From Pseudopithomyces maydicus (Eukaryota; Ascomycota; Dothideomycetes; Pleosporales; Didymosphaeriaceae): a DNA stretch of 64,000 bases. Positions 11,853-23,508 of the stretch are shown here, one piece after another. The notes beneath the pieces are model-generated. The model made no database searches, was not told the origin of the DNA, and saw nothing but the letters and a program-made list of their open reading frames with translations. The stretch's first letter is position 1. Each line of letters opens with the position of its first letter. The translations under genes were made by a program, and so were the position numbers. The stretch covers positions 1,054,001 through 1,118,000 of the forward strand of contig JANTUC010000010.1 of the NCBI GenBank assembly GCA_026873275.1, in the 5' to 3' direction.

Positions 11853-14800
11853 CTAAGCAAAGACGTCTGTCGCAAACCTTTCGTTCCTTAGACCTTCGAA
11901 CCAGTCCCTCAATTTCTGCTGATCAACAACACCACCTTTCTTTCTCTCCTCTCTTCCGTCGCAATCCTCAGACAGGCATCTTCAACACCCTTGCCCACCT
12001 CACGGCTTCCACACACGAAGAGTTTTGCTCCGGCATCGAACAATTCTATGACCTCGCTTCGGTCATGGTACAGGCGGTCTTGGACATATTTGCAGCCCTC
12101 AGATTGCTCGCTCATACGTGAGAAAGCGCAACGGAGCGAAATTGCACCAAGCTTCTCCCAACGGGAAAGCAAATCATGGTACAAGAAATCAGTACTGGGG
12201 TCTCGGCAACCGTAGAACAGAAGAGCAGGTGCGAGAGTACGACCGGCTGCAATTTGAGCAGCGCGTTCTTGAATGAAACCACGGAAGGGTGCAAGACCTA
12301 AATCAATGTGTATCAACATCCAATTCCGCTCATTCCTGAACAGGATAATACTTACCGGTTCCTGCCGCAATCATGATTACAGGCACATTCTGTGCGTCCT
12401 TCGGCAGGTGAAAAGCCTGATGCGAAGTTCTTACCGCAACATGCAACCTATCACCTACACCTAAATTAGATAGGTAACTGGACGCAACGCCAACAAAACG
12501 GCCTTGGCCACTTAAGGCCGGTTGGTCTACCACGGCATAAGTGAGTGTCACATTATTAGGGTTCCAAAGTGGCGAGGATGATATCGAGTACTGCCGTACA
12601 CGCATGGGAGGTAACATCTTCAGGAATGGGCCAAAAGGTAGGCGAACAGAGGGAAATCGTTCCAGAAGGTCAAGAATCGATATGCGTTTCTCTGTAATTT
12701 CAGAGGTAAAAGCTTCGGATGACAGGCGGACGAGCTCGCTCTTCGCTGTTTCATCAGTCGCGACATCGACGAGAGCGTTGATGTCACGCTTTGTCGCAGG
12801 CTGAGCAAGTTCAACATAAGCTCCAAGAACATCGGTCGCCGAGATGGGTGTATCAGTTGGTAGAGTTGTAGGTCCCGAAGAGGAGATCGTCAGCATGCTG
12901 TCCCAAGGTAGGCCGAAATACCTCATTGCTCGGGAAATATTATCTTTCGGGTTCAAAGGTAGGATCGCGAGGTAGTCACCTGCAGAATAGCCCATATCAG
13001 ATGGTAGGCTGATCTCAATATGCCTCTTTTCAGGAGCTCCAGGCGCAGTCAGTACCTCCACCGCCTCAACTCTGGCTTCTCGCACATCCTGACGAAGCAT
13101 TGAAGAGCGTGGCGTGGAAACCTCTATATCGAAGGTGGCTTCAAAAGGACTACCTTCTGAGGAATCTGAAGCACCGTAACGTTCCTTCACAGCCGGCCAG
13201 AACACTTTGTCCTCCCATGCTTCGAATTCGGTAAATATGTCACCTTTTGAAGCATCCGCAGTCCCGATCTCGGCAATTCTCGTTCCACCGCGTTTTTCGA
13301 TGGTTGAATCAATTGCTTTAGGAACTTTATGAAATGTGCTCGCCCAATCTCGGTGACCACACCCAAAGACTGAGAATTGCACACCAGTAAGCTCTGCGCT
13401 TCTTAAGCTGTCTAACCAAGTCACAAAATGAGCAGCATTGTCCGCGGGTTGCCCTTCGTACGAAGCTGTGATAATGGCAACGGGTGTGTCTTTGGGTAGA
13501 TTCTCCTTCACTGCATCTAGCGTGTCAACCACTGCGTTGAAGCCATGATTTGCGGCATCACTGGCTAGACGATTCGCTAGTGCCTCGCATGTACCCGTAT
13601 TCGAGCCATAGTAAACAGCCATCGGTTTACCTTTGGCAGCCTTCTTCTTGTTCACTTGGGCCTTTTCGCCTGGGTGCTCGTTGATGGTTGCGGATGCCAG
13701 AGCACGTTCTAGTGTGGTCGCAGACATGTGGTTTCTAAGATGTGCCCGCATGTAAAAGTCTTTTGGCTTGATCGTAAGTGTCTGCTTAATCTGAAGGTGA
13801 TACGACGGATCTTTCTCGGTGAAGTTGAAGTTCTGCAATAGAATAGCCAACACCAACAAAGCCTCTTGCCAGGCAAAAGGCCTCCCGATACAAGCTCTCA
13901 TGCCGTTGCCAAAGGGTTTCCAACAATTGGGAAACTCGTTGTTGCGACGCTCAAACTCTTCGTCCAACATACGCTCGGGGCGAAACTCTTCAGCATCCTC
14001 ACCCCACACAAGGGGATCACGATGAAGCTTGGGCAGCACCGCAACGATCGGCACACCTTTTTTGCATTCGTATTTCCCACCGAGCGTTGTATCTTCATTT
14101 GCATGGAGACCAATGGCGGGGGCTGTTGGTTGAAGACGGATGGATTCGCGGAGGACAGCATTGAGATAAGGAAGCTTCGTAAGATGATCGACGGTGATTG
14201 GGCTCTTTCCAATGACTTCATCGACTTCGCTTTGCGCCTTCTTGTAAGCACTCGGATTCTTCAACAGATAATAAAAAGTGAACGACAGGAGTCCAGACGT
14301 GGTTTCGTGGCCAGCGATCAAAAACGTGATCATGTTATCGATGATACTCTCTTCGGTCATCTTTTCGCCTGTTTTCGTATCGACGCCATTGAGCATGCCG
14401 TTGAGCAGGTCTTTCTTGTCGGTCGGGTTTTGTTTGCGCTTGTCAATGACTTCCTGGCTCGTTTTTCGAAGAAGCTCTATGTCTTCCCAATACTGGGCGG
14501 TCTCGGTACGATAAAACATTTGGGTGATGGGATCTCGCCGCGCTCGATCCCCACTGACTTTCAGGAAGTCGGCCATGGCTTGAATGAAAGGATGCATGTG
14601 CTCAGAATAATATGAGTTGAATCGGTAATCCATGGCACACAGTGCTATCGTATCTAGGGTCAATCTTGTGAAGTCATCCGTCACGTGGATGACCTGTTCG
14701 GGCCCTGACGGGCCCACTTCATGACAAGCTGCGATGCAATATCGTGCATCTCGTCGAACATGTTCCTGATGGCCAGTGGGCCGAGGGCGGGAAGAAGGAC

Positions 14801-15153
14801 CCTGTGCGCGATCCCCCAATTCTTCTCTTCCGGTCCCCTGGCTGTGAAGAGGCCATCGTGGGTCCCGTTTCGGACTTCATTGAGCGAAGCTGCAATGGTC
14901 TTGGAAAAGCGCGTCTCGTCGCTCACCTCGTTCATCAAGGCTTGCGATGCGATGACGATGCGCTCACCGGCAATGTAGAATTTCCAGATGGGTCCTGAGA
15001 TGTGTGAGTGCCGGTTCGCCGAGCAGGCGCAGTGTACGCACCGTATGTGTCGGTCAGGCGCATGAAGCTCAACATGGGATTCTCGGCATCGATGTCACCG
15101 ATGTTGCCAATGATAGGCAGCCCTGGGGGCCCGGGGATGGGTTCGAAGTCCAT
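11853..15153 (-). CDS. Self-sufficient P450:NADPH-P450 reductase fusion, CYP505 type (two frame breaks)
   Basis: P450foxy/BM3-like enzyme with a heme P450 domain fused to a diflavin reductase. Known relatives hydroxylate fatty acids near the omega end. Exons 15153-15042, 14994-12356 and 12297-11853 give about 1065 aa, the usual family length. ATG 15153 gives MDFEPIPGPPGLPIIGNIGD. Visible elements are I-helix AGHETTS, ESIR (ExxR), heme loop FGNGMRACIGRPF near residue 405, FMN-binding YGSNTGTCEALA near 500, FAD block RQYSISSSP, MIAAGTGLAPFRGF across intron 2, and FVCGSREV. Two breaks interrupt the frame. At 14700-14705 one extra base in gggccc joins MKWARQGP to EQVIHVTDDFTRL. At about 11937-11943 one extra A restores the terminal KLRDWFEGLRNERFATDVFA. 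All catalytic motifs are intact, so I favour sequence error over a pseudogene. Confidence 0.9.
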
Positions 15154-15777
15154 GGCTTGGGGGAAAGAAACGTAAGTCGGGGTGATCAAGGTGAAGGAGG
15201 GGTCTACTGGGCGTGAGGCAAAGCTCTTTTATCCAGAAGCATGTCTCGCCCCTTTCCCTGCAGGCAAGCCAGGCGCATACAAGCACGGTGCGTAGAGTTC
15301 GGCCGCTTCGCCGACGCGCAAAGAATGATTCTTGGGCAAGGGATGACGATGGGGCATTCAGAGCATATGCCTCGGTGACAGCATAGAGACGTGCTGGCTG
15401 TGATTGGCTTACTATCCTGGTTTTAGCAGGCCGCAGAGCCGCACCTCAGGCGACTGCGAACGACGGCTGCGACGCTCGGCCGACCGTCTCGCAAGCTGTT
15501 CTCCATGCAGCAAGGCGGCGAAGCAATGAGATGCAACGAGCCTCGGCCGGGCCAAGCCATGTGTTAGTCTCATGTGCGTCGGAGACCTGTTTCTGCGCGT
15601 CCGGCGTCGATGCATGTGCACGCCGACAGCTTGATTACGTACATACATGTATGTAGTCGATTATACCCTATGTACAGTACAGTAGTCCATCTGCTCGCCC
15701 CGGTGGTATCATTGTATGCCATTGCCCCAAGTCCCGTCGCCCAAATCCACTCTGTTATATCGTACACACGTGCATAT
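15154..15777. other. Intergenic segment between CYP505 and the CFEM gene
   Basis: No gene seen. Short palindromic stretches occur (acatacatgtatgta near 15640, gtacagtacagtag near 15674). It should hold the CYP505 promoter and the 3' UTR of the CFEM gene. Confidence 0.5.
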
Positions 15778-16652
15778 CTACAGCCTTACAAATGCCCCTA
15801 GCAATACACCAGCCCCAGCCACTGCCCGTGGAACGCTCCAGTGCCCTGCCTCGCCAGACACGGAGAGGTCAAAGGGGCTTCCGTTGCCGAGATTCGTTTC
15901 TCTGGCAGTTGGAGACGGCGACAGCGAGCCCTGTGTTCGTGAGGGTGCCGCCGCCGTTGGCTCAGCTGCAGGCTGGGCGTCGGATGTTGCCGTCTGCGTC
16001 GACGCCCATGTACTGTCGAGCGTCGACGTGATGATTTCGCCCGTCGTCATGGTGCTTGGGCCCATCGCTATCGGAATCAACACCTGCACCGTTTTCCCGT
16101 CCGAGTTGGTGGTCGTAAGCGTTACTGTGCTTGTGACGGTGCTCTGCAGTCCATTACTTGCTTCCTCGGTCGTCTTGCGAGCCCTTGTCGCATGCTCCAC
16201 TTTGCCCGTAGGGGACAAGGCCACGGGCGTTGATCTTGTACCTGTGCTCGCGCACGCATAGGCTTTGCTCATGACGGAGCTGGGGATTTCATCTCGTGTG
16301 GCCTTGCAGTACATCTGTAGAGGCGCAAGAAAGTCCAAGTTGACCTTCGTCCCGTCCGTGTCGCACGACCGCACCACGCATTTGACCGTGTTCGTGAGGT
16401 AGTCGTCATCCTGACTTGCTTCGCAGATACCTGGTATCGCATCAGTAAGGACACGTGGGATGCGCCATCGAGGACCTGGAACAACTGACATCGCCTGGAG
16501 TTGCATCCGTTGTCGTCCAAACAGCTCCCCCAGCAACTCGGCAGTCCAGAAACCCAGTCCCACCCGCCCCGTCTGTGCGCCGAAGCCGTCGCAATAAGAT
16601 TCACCACCATCACGGATACGCCTATCGAGGACCACATCGCGGCGCCGTTCAT
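15778..16652 (-). CDS. CFEM-domain, probably GPI-anchored cell-surface protein
   Basis: Secreted fungal wall or membrane protein with an N-terminal CFEM domain. Family members bind heme or contribute to wall structure and host interaction. Exons 16652-16490 and 16430-15778 give 271 aa. The start MNGAAMWSSIGVSVMVVN carries a hydrophobic signal ending near ATASA. The cysteine pattern LPSCWGSC, GCNSRRCIC, VKCVVRSC, QMYC fits CFEM. The intron falls inside the CIC codon group (donor gtcagt), which fixes the splice choice. After the domain comes a long Ser/Thr-rich stalk (TSTVTSTVTLTTTNSDGKTV), then a hydrophobic C-terminus (VAGAGVLLGAFVRL) fit for GPI attachment. The typical CFEM Asp before the third Cys group is not obvious, so heme binding is uncertain. 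Confidence 0.78.
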
Positions 16653-17742
16653 GAACGAGCGAGTTGAAGGAGGGCAAACATGAAAGCGACAGCGTGGAGA
16701 CTGCAGCTTACCTCTTGCCCCTTCACCCATCACCGCCCATCACCACGAACACCGGGCGATCCGTTTGTGGCCAATGGGGCAGCGCTTGTCGCCCAGGGCA
16801 CTCGGATTGGGCAAGCATTGTCGGTCCTGTTGAATTTCGGCTGCGCTGGCGTTTCAGGTTGATGGACCAGGTACCTTTTACGTCCAAAGGGGTCGCTCTG
16901 CATTCTTTTTTAGAACACTGCATGCCAATCGCCAAAAACTATCTTTTCAACTACACGATTCGTGGACAGAGAGTAGAGGAACGCGATGAAGGGGCAACAC
17001 CATCAACTTTCCAAAGTTGGTGTGGGCCCCCACCTAGATTCCGAGGTTCCATCTCCAAGTCCACTCCAGCCCCAGGAGAGCCAGGGCTCCAGGACTTCTA
17101 AGCTCACAACGTTCGGTGTTGTGCTTCGATAGTCTAATGCCTCAAAAAAGAGTTTGTCGAAGCTGAAGGAAAAAAAAACAGCAGCATCGCAAATGAGTTG
17201 GATGTCAGATCAAGATTAGACTGTAATGGAGGAGCCATGTCGTCTTACGCTGACCTATGAGGTCGATGTTTATACGTCATGTACTCAGATCCTCGTGTAC
17301 TTCCCTCGTTGCCTCCAATTTGCCTTTCCCGAAGCCATGTACTACTCCTTATCACGATCGATTTAGTAGTGATTGCCTCAAATGAGCTCTCACTGGGCAC
17401 TGTTGTACAGCACTACTACACAGATCGTGGGCGACGATAGACACATGCATGGTAGAGCCGGCGATCAGTGTACCGTCCTTCCTGGTGCCTGCGTGCCTCC
17501 CCACGTGTTCTTACAACATCCATCCGTATTCAAATAGTTGAGCCAGCGCCATTAGATACGGCTTGCACTTGGTCGCTGCAGCCCACAGGCAAAAATGCTG
17601 CCTAACGTGAGCAGGACTAGTGCCATATAGCAGAACTCTTGGCAGATCGCACTGGCGAATTTCACTGTTGGTCAACGACTTCAACACGCCCATACTGCGC
17701 TGCCCCACCACCACGACCACCTCCTTCTCGACGCCCTCCAAT
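16653..17742. other. Intergenic segment, no gene seen
   Basis: Divergent promoters of the CFEM gene (-) and eIF3h (+). The open frame at 16664-17101 has no domain-like character. Confidence 0.55.
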
Positions 17743-18961
17743 ATGGCCGACACACTGAAGGACTCGCCCATCAAGGCGGTACAGATCGAGGCCTTGGTAC
17801 GCGATCACCACATACCCTGCGTTTGCCCCGCTAGCCCCTCTGACTTTCTCGCAGGTTGTGATGAAGCTGGTCAACCATGCTGCCAAAACCTTCCCGACCG
17901 TCGCAACCGGTTCCCTCGTAGGAATGGAGTCGCACAGCCAGTCCGGGCTGCTTGAAGTCACCTCTTGTTTCCCCTTTGCGACCATCGATGCCCCCACCAC
18001 CGACGATCACCGCGACAACAGCACAAACCTTGCCGCCGCAGCACCCCGCGCCAAGGCGAACGTCGCCTACCAAAACGAGATGATCAAACTCCTAAGGGAA
18101 GTGAATGTGGATGCGAACAACGTCGGCTGGTATACGAGCACAAGCATGGGCAATTTCGTCAACCTGAACACCATCGAAAATCAGTTCTTCTACCAAAAAG
18201 ACCCCAACGAGCGTGCCATTGCCTTGGTCCACGATGTGAGCAGGAGCTCTCAGGGAAGCTTGAGCCTGCGCGCTTACAGGCTCTCCCCTGCCTTCATTGC
18301 CGCTTACAAGGAGAACAAATTCACCACTGAGAGGTACCGATAAACTCACCTATGCTCGACCCGTGCTTTTGAAGCTGACCATTCTAGCCTGCAAAAGAGC
18401 GGTCTCCGATACCACGACATTCTTGTCGAGCTTCCCGTTCACATCCACAACTCGCACCTCCTTACCTCTCTCCTCCACCAACTACCCTCGGATGCCCCCA
18501 AGGAAGAGCTCTCTTTCCCTCCCAACCTGGCTGCCCTGCAACAAGATCCCAACACCCCAGAGCCTCCCTTCTTCCCCAACTACGACTCCCTCGACCTCTC
18601 CATCGACCCCTTCCTCGAGAAGACTTGCGATCTCTTGCTCGAGAGCATCGAGAACCACCACACGGAGCTTAACAACCACCAATACTACCAGAGATCGCTT
18701 GCTCGTGAGCAAGCCAAGATCACAGCTTGGCAACAGAAGCGCAAAGCCGAGAACGCCGCAAGGACAGCATCGAAGCAACCGTTGCTTCCCGAGGACGAAT
18801 GGCAGAGGCTGTTCAAGTTGCCGCAGGAGCCTAGCAGGTTGGAGACGATGCTCAACTCGAGGCAGGTGGAGCAGTATGCTCGGCAAGTGGATGGCTTCAC
18901 GGCCGGCGTCAGCAGCAAGATGTTTGCGGTGAAGAGCAATCTGCTGCCTGGAGAGTCGTAG
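17743..18961 (+). CDS. Translation initiation factor eIF3 subunit H
   Basis: MPN-domain subunit of the eIF3 complex in the cytoplasm. Exons 17743-17796, 17855-18333 and 18388-18961 give 368 aa with frames agreeing at both GT-AG introns. The start MADTLKDSPIKAVQIEALVV leads straight into the MPN core. VGWYTSTSMGNFVNLNTIENQ replaces the metal-binding JAMM signature, as expected for the non-catalytic MPN of eIF3h. YHDILVELPVHIHNSHL and the helical C-terminal half (ERAIAL, YYQRSLAREQAKITAWQQKR) are typical. The gene ends about 470 bp before the convergent PRP31. Confidence 0.93.
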
Positions 18962-19435
18962 AGGAAACGCGGAGAATGTCAGCGGTTTGATGGGATGATA
19001 ATGCTTTCTTCGTCATGGCATGGGATCGGCGTTGGGGGTGGCAGACAACTGTTTTCTGCCATAAGCTGAACAAATGGGAAGTCCCAAATAGACGGCTTGA
19101 GCGAGACGCTCTTGAATGAATTATAGTATTTGTCTGAATGATACAATTGTGATCCTACGGTACAGGGCTCCTACCAAAAAATCTTGTCACGTTCTCCGTT
19201 TCTGATGCAAAAAGTAAAGTAAGATGGTCATACCCAGAGCGAAGTCTAGGCAGCCTATGGCCCATGTCATTCGTATCATGTAGGGAAGCAAAAAAGCTGT
19301 CGATTTTGGGGCAGGTCTCCTCCCTGCCAACGCCACCCAATGCAATTGCGGATATCGTACCTAAGCGCCATGAATGCCAACCATGATTTGACCGTACAAA
19401 TACAGTCCTCTCTCGATATAATCCTGCCAGTCGAT
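18962..19435. other. Convergent 3' region of eIF3h and PRP31
   Basis: No gene seen; it should hold two 3' UTRs and their polyadenylation signals. Confidence 0.55.
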
Positions 19436-21169
19436 TCATCCCTGGTTTGGCTTCTTAATCGGTAGCGCGGGTACCTTGAAGCCTCCACTGTCTACCTTGG
19501 CCGTGCTCGTGCCGTTGAGCTGCGTGAAGGAGCCACCCTTGAACCACCGGTCCTCTTCCGCTTTTCGCTTGCGGCTCATCTCCTCACGCACTTTCGGGTC
19601 CACCAGCTCCAATCCTTGCACCGGCGTGAACGCAATCGAGCTCGTTCCCGCGCCAGGCAGGCCAACACCACCAGTCCGTAGGCCCGAAGCACGCAGACTA
19701 GTCGCCGTGCCACCCGCGCCGAAGCCCCTGAGCGATGTATTTGCACCACCCAGGGCGGTTTCGCCGCCCCAGCCAGGGTTCTTCTTGGATAATTTGGCAC
19801 GCGTCTTGTTGTCTATCTGCAGGGCGCGGACACGTCCCGTGTCTGTGGAGCCAATCATACCCATGCCACGCGTGGAATCGCCCGTACCGTACCCAACCTC
19901 TTTCTCTTCCTTGCCGAACGCCATGCGATTTTGCGCTTTGCGAATCTCGGTCATGGCGGTAGCTTCTTTTGCTTTGCGTGCACGGCGTCCGCCGCGTTTA
20001 CGGGATGGTTTGTCGTCGGGGGCGGGAAGGGCCCGCACGCCCTGGTTCTTCGGGGGCTCTGTGAGCTTGTCGAGGCGGCGCTCGCATTCATCCTTGAGCC
20101 GTTGGCCCGTTGAGCCGTCAGGGGCCTGGTGCACCATGTCGACACGTGCGGCGAGGATGAGCTTTGCGGAAACGATTCGCATGGCTTGTTTTTTGAGGTC
20201 CTGGCGGATGGTTTGGAGCATGGGGCTGTGGTAGAGGAAGCCTTGGTGGCGGATGCCAACGTTGGTCGCAAAGCCGAGGCCGGTGGCCTTGTTGGAGCCC
20301 AGAGGCGTGATGTTGCAGGCGGGCGTCTTTGCAAGGCCGGCGAGGCCTCCGGCGTAGTTGATGAGTTGGGCAGCAGTCAAAGAGCCGATCAGGGTGGTAA
20401 GGTTGGGTGCAAAGACACTCATGCGCGACTGTACGTATTCGGTGAGTATGCCCTTTGCCTTGTCCAAGTGCAGTAGCATGGAGCAGGCATCCAGAATGGC
20501 GTGCAACTCGGCATGGTTCAAATCACGACCGGCGGCCCTGGAGGCTTCAACAGTAACGACCATGAGTTGCGGGCCCTCGAGGATGCTCTTCAGCGGCACG
20601 CCAACCAGGTTGTCGGAACTGGTGGCGATTTCCTTGATGTTGTCCAAGGGGCCGTTCTTGATGATGGCAACCGTCTTGGCGTAGTCGACGGGGTTCTTGA
20701 TGAGCTCTTCGAGGTAGGGGAAGCGGAGCGAGTAGTGGTCGCGGATGAATTTGTGCACGGCCATGATCTCGTCGTCGATCTGGGTCGAGTGCTCGTTGGC
20801 CTCTTTGAGCAGCTGGTACTCAGGGTTGTCTTCGATGGACTCGCCGTCCAGGACACCGTCCATGGTGTCCTTGACGGCGTCGATCTGGGCGAGGATGGGC
20901 TCCAGCTTCGCGGCCAGGGTCGAGGCGGCGCGCGTGTCGGACGAGCGCTTCTGGCGCTTCTGGCGAGCTGCGTACTCGGCCTCCTCGTCGGGCATGTCGT
21001 CGTCGCCGTCGTTGCCGCCGCCGCCGCCGTCGGGGTCGGGCGATGCGGCAAAGTCCTCCTCCAGGCCGGCCAGGTCGCCGTCGTAGTCTCCTCCCATGTC
21101 GACCTGGTCGTCGTCGTCGTCGCCCATGTCGGCAAAGTCGGCGAGCAGCTCCTGCTCGAGGGTCGCCAT
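19436..21169 (-). CDS. PRP31: Pre-mRNA splicing factor PRP31
   Basis: U4/U6-U5 tri-snRNP protein that binds Snu13/15.5K on the U4 stem. Single exon, 577 aa. The longer open frame begins upstream, but ATG 21169 (MATLEQELLADFADMGDDDD) matches the family start, and upstream residues are Pro/Ala-rich noise. After an acidic N-terminus come the NOSIC/Nop region (RFPYLEELIKNPVDYAKTV, MVVTVEASRAAGRDL) and the Nop domain core with GSLTAAQLINYAGGLAGLAKTPACN and HQGFLYHSP. The Prp31 C-terminal domain follows (RKRGGRRARKAKEATAMTEIRK, RMAFGKEEKEVGYGTGDSTR). It shares a short divergent promoter with CLF1. Confidence 0.95.
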   Translation of the reverse strand: MATLEQELLADFADMGDDDDDQVDMGGDYDGDLAGLEEDFAASPDPDGGGGGNDGDDDMPDEEAEYAARQKRQKRSSDTRAASTLAAKLEPILAQIDAVKDTMDGVLDGESIEDNPEYQLLKEANEHSTQIDDEIMAVHKFIRDHYSLRFPYLEELIKNPVDYAKTVAIIKNGPLDNIKEIATSSDNLVGVPLKSILEGPQLMVVTVEASRAAGRDLNHAELHAILDACSMLLHLDKAKGILTEYVQSRMSVFAPNLTTLIGSLTAAQLINYAGGLAGLAKTPACNITPLGSNKATGLGFATNVGIRHQGFLYHSPMLQTIRQDLKKQAMRIVSAKLILAARVDMVHQAPDGSTGQRLKDECERRLDKLTEPPKNQGVRALPAPDDKPSRKRGGRRARKAKEATAMTEIRKAQNRMAFGKEEKEVGYGTGDSTRGMGMIGSTDTGRVRALQIDNKTRAKLSKKNPGWGGETALGGANTSLRGFGAGGTATSLRASGLRTGGVGLPGAGTSSIAFTPVQGLELVDPKVREEMSRKRKAEEDRWFKGGSFTQLNGTSTAKVDSGGFKVPALPIKKPNQG

Positions 21170-21472
21170 GGCGGCGGGCTGGACAGGGCAGGCGGCGGGT
21201 GCAGGCGGTCGGGCGCGAGCAGTGTCGAGCGCGGGCGGTGGTGCAGCTGTGCAGGCGGCTCGCGTACCTGAAGTTCCGTGGCGCGGTGGGGCGCGTTGTC
21301 GAACTGGATGCCGGAGCCTACGAACAATTCGGGGCGGCGGCGGCCCTGACGTGCAGGCGCCAAGGCGATTCTGCCGCGGCGCACCGCCCCCTGCCCGTGA
21401 TGATGGATCCATGCCCGTGAATTTCACCCGCCGCCCTGCTTCCCTCCCCACGGCCCCCATCACCCGACCGCC
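21170..21472. promoter_or_regulatory. Divergent promoter PRP31/CLF1
   Basis: Only 303 bp separate the two start codons, so the promoter elements must be shared or interleaved. The region is GC-rich without a TATA box. Both products act in the spliceosome, so co-expression from this segment is a reasonable inference. Confidence 0.6.
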
Positions 21473-23508
21473 ATGGAGAGCTCACGGGGCCCGCCGCGGG
21501 TCAAGAACAAGGCCGCCGCGCCCGTCCAGATCAGCGCCGAACAACTCCTCCGCGAGGCCGTCGACCGCCAGGATGAGAAGCTCAAGGCGCCCACCCAGCG
21601 CTTCGCCGATCTTGAGGAGCTGCACGAGTTCCAGGGCCGCAAGCGCAAGGAGTTCGAGGACTATGTGCGCCGCAACCGCATCAATATGAACAACTGGATG
21701 CGCTATGCCCAGTGGGAGCTCGAGCAGAAGGAGTTCCGCCGCGCCCGCAGCATCTTCGAGCGCGCCCTGGACGTCGACAGCACCAGCGTCGTGCTGTGGA
21801 TCCGCTACTGCGAGGCCGAGATGAAGAGCAGGAACATCAACCACGCCCGCAATCTGTTCGACCGCGCCGTGACCATCCTGCCGCGCGTCGACAAGCTGTG
21901 GTACAAGTACGTGTACATGGAAGAGACCCTGGGCAACATCGACGGCGCGAGGGCCGTCTTCGAGCGATGGATGCAGTGGGAGCCCGAAGAGGCCGCCTGG
22001 TCCGCCTATATCAAACTGGAGAAGCGCCACGCCGAGTTTGAGAAGGCCAGGGCCATCTTTGAGCGCTTCACCGTCGTCCACCCCGAACCCAAGAACTGGA
22101 TCAAGTGGGCCAAGTTCGAGGAGGAGAACGGCACGAGCGACCTGGTGCGAGACGTCTTCGGGACCGCCGTCGAAACACTGGGCGATGATTTCATGGACGA
22201 GAAGCTCTTCATGGCCTACGCCAAGTTCGAAGCGAAGCTCAACGAGCTCCAACGCGCCCGAGCCATTTTCAAGTTTGCTCTGGACCGCATGCCGCGCTCC
22301 AAGTCTGCGAACCTGCACAAAGCCTTTACCCAGTTCGAGAAACAGTACGGCGATCGGGACGGGATAGAGGATGTCATTCTTTCGAAACGAAGAGTGCACT
22401 ACGAGGATCAGATCAAGGAGAACCCCAAAAACTACGATGCGTGGATCGACTTTGCCCGCCTGGAAGAGACTTCTGGGAATCCGGACCGCGTAAGGGACGT
22501 TTACGAGCGTGCAATTGCTCAGATCCCCCAACACAAGAGAAGCGTCACTGGAGACGTTACATATATCTATGGCTGTTCTACGCCGTGTTCGAAGAGACCA
22601 TCTCGCAAGACAACGAGCGAACTCGTCAGATATACCAAGAGTGTTTGAGGCTGCTGCCACACAAACGCTTCACTTTTGCCAAAGTCTGGATCATGGCCGC
22701 GCATTTCGAAATCCGACGAGGGGATTTGGCCAAAGCCCGCAAGCTTCTTGGCCAAGCCATAGGAATGTGCCCCAAAGACAAGCTGTTCAAGGGGTATATC
22801 GAGCTGGAGATGAAACTATTTGAATTTGGTCGCTGTCGCCAGCTATACGCCAAGTACATCGAGTTCAATGGCGCCAACACCCAAACCTGGATCAAATTTG
22901 CCGAGCTCGAACGCGGGTTGGACGACCTCGACCGTGTAAGGGCCATCTTCGAACTTGCCGTGGAAGAGCCGCAGCTCGATATGCCCGAGCTTCTATGGAA
23001 AGCCTACATCGATTTCGAAGAGGGTGAGGCCGAGTATGACCGCACACGTGCACTGTACAAGCGCCTTCTCGAGAAGACCGACCATGTCAAGGTATGGACA
23101 TCTTGGGCACAGTTCGAACTTGGCGTGCCAGACCCAGACGTGCCTGCTGCAGAAAATGAAGACCAACCGCCCTCGCCAACGGCCATCATACGTGCCCGTG
23201 CCATTTTCCACTCTGCGCATGCCCGTATGAAAGAACACGGTCTCAAAGAAGAACGTGTTGCGCTTCTCAACGCCTGGAAATCATTTGAAGATGAAGTCGG
23301 CACCCTGGAGGATCGTGAGAAGATTGATAAGCAAATGCCGAGGAAGGTCAAGAAGAGGAGAAAGCTGGACGACGATAGTTTCGAGGAGTACGTTGATTAT
23401 GTATTTCCAGCTGACGATGAGAGTGCGGCCAATCTGGCAAGACTTATGGCGAATGCGGCTGCCTGGAAAAAGCAAAAAGAACAGCAACAGGCGGGCCAAG
23501 GAGAGTAA
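21473..23508 (+). CDS. CLF1: Splicing factor CLF1/Syf3 (crooked neck), HAT repeats; frame break at 22525-22529
   Basis: Scaffold of the Prp19-associated (NTC) complex, built of tandem HAT repeats, needed for spliceosome activation. ATG 21473 gives MESSRGPPRVKNKAAAPVQI and the next block AEQLLREAVDRQDEKL is the family N-terminus. HAT repeats run through the whole protein, for example NWMRYAQWELEQKEFRRARS, LWIRYCEAEMKSRNINHARN and NWIKWAKFEEENG. In repeat nine or so the frame shifts within a run of five C. One extra C joins AIAQIPPTQEK to RHWRRYIYLWLFYAVFEE, a highly conserved joint. The repaired length is 678 aa, as expected. No intron is needed elsewhere. The Lys-rich tail (MPRKVKKRRKLDDD) fits a nuclear protein. 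Confidence 0.93.

Noticed and set aside
7305..16652. Secondary-metabolite gene cluster
   Set aside because: No polyketide, peptide or terpene synthase and no transporter or pathway regulator nearby.
20590..21384. Long open frames on both strands over PRP31 and its upstream region
   Set aside because: GC-rich shadow frames of a clearly identified gene.
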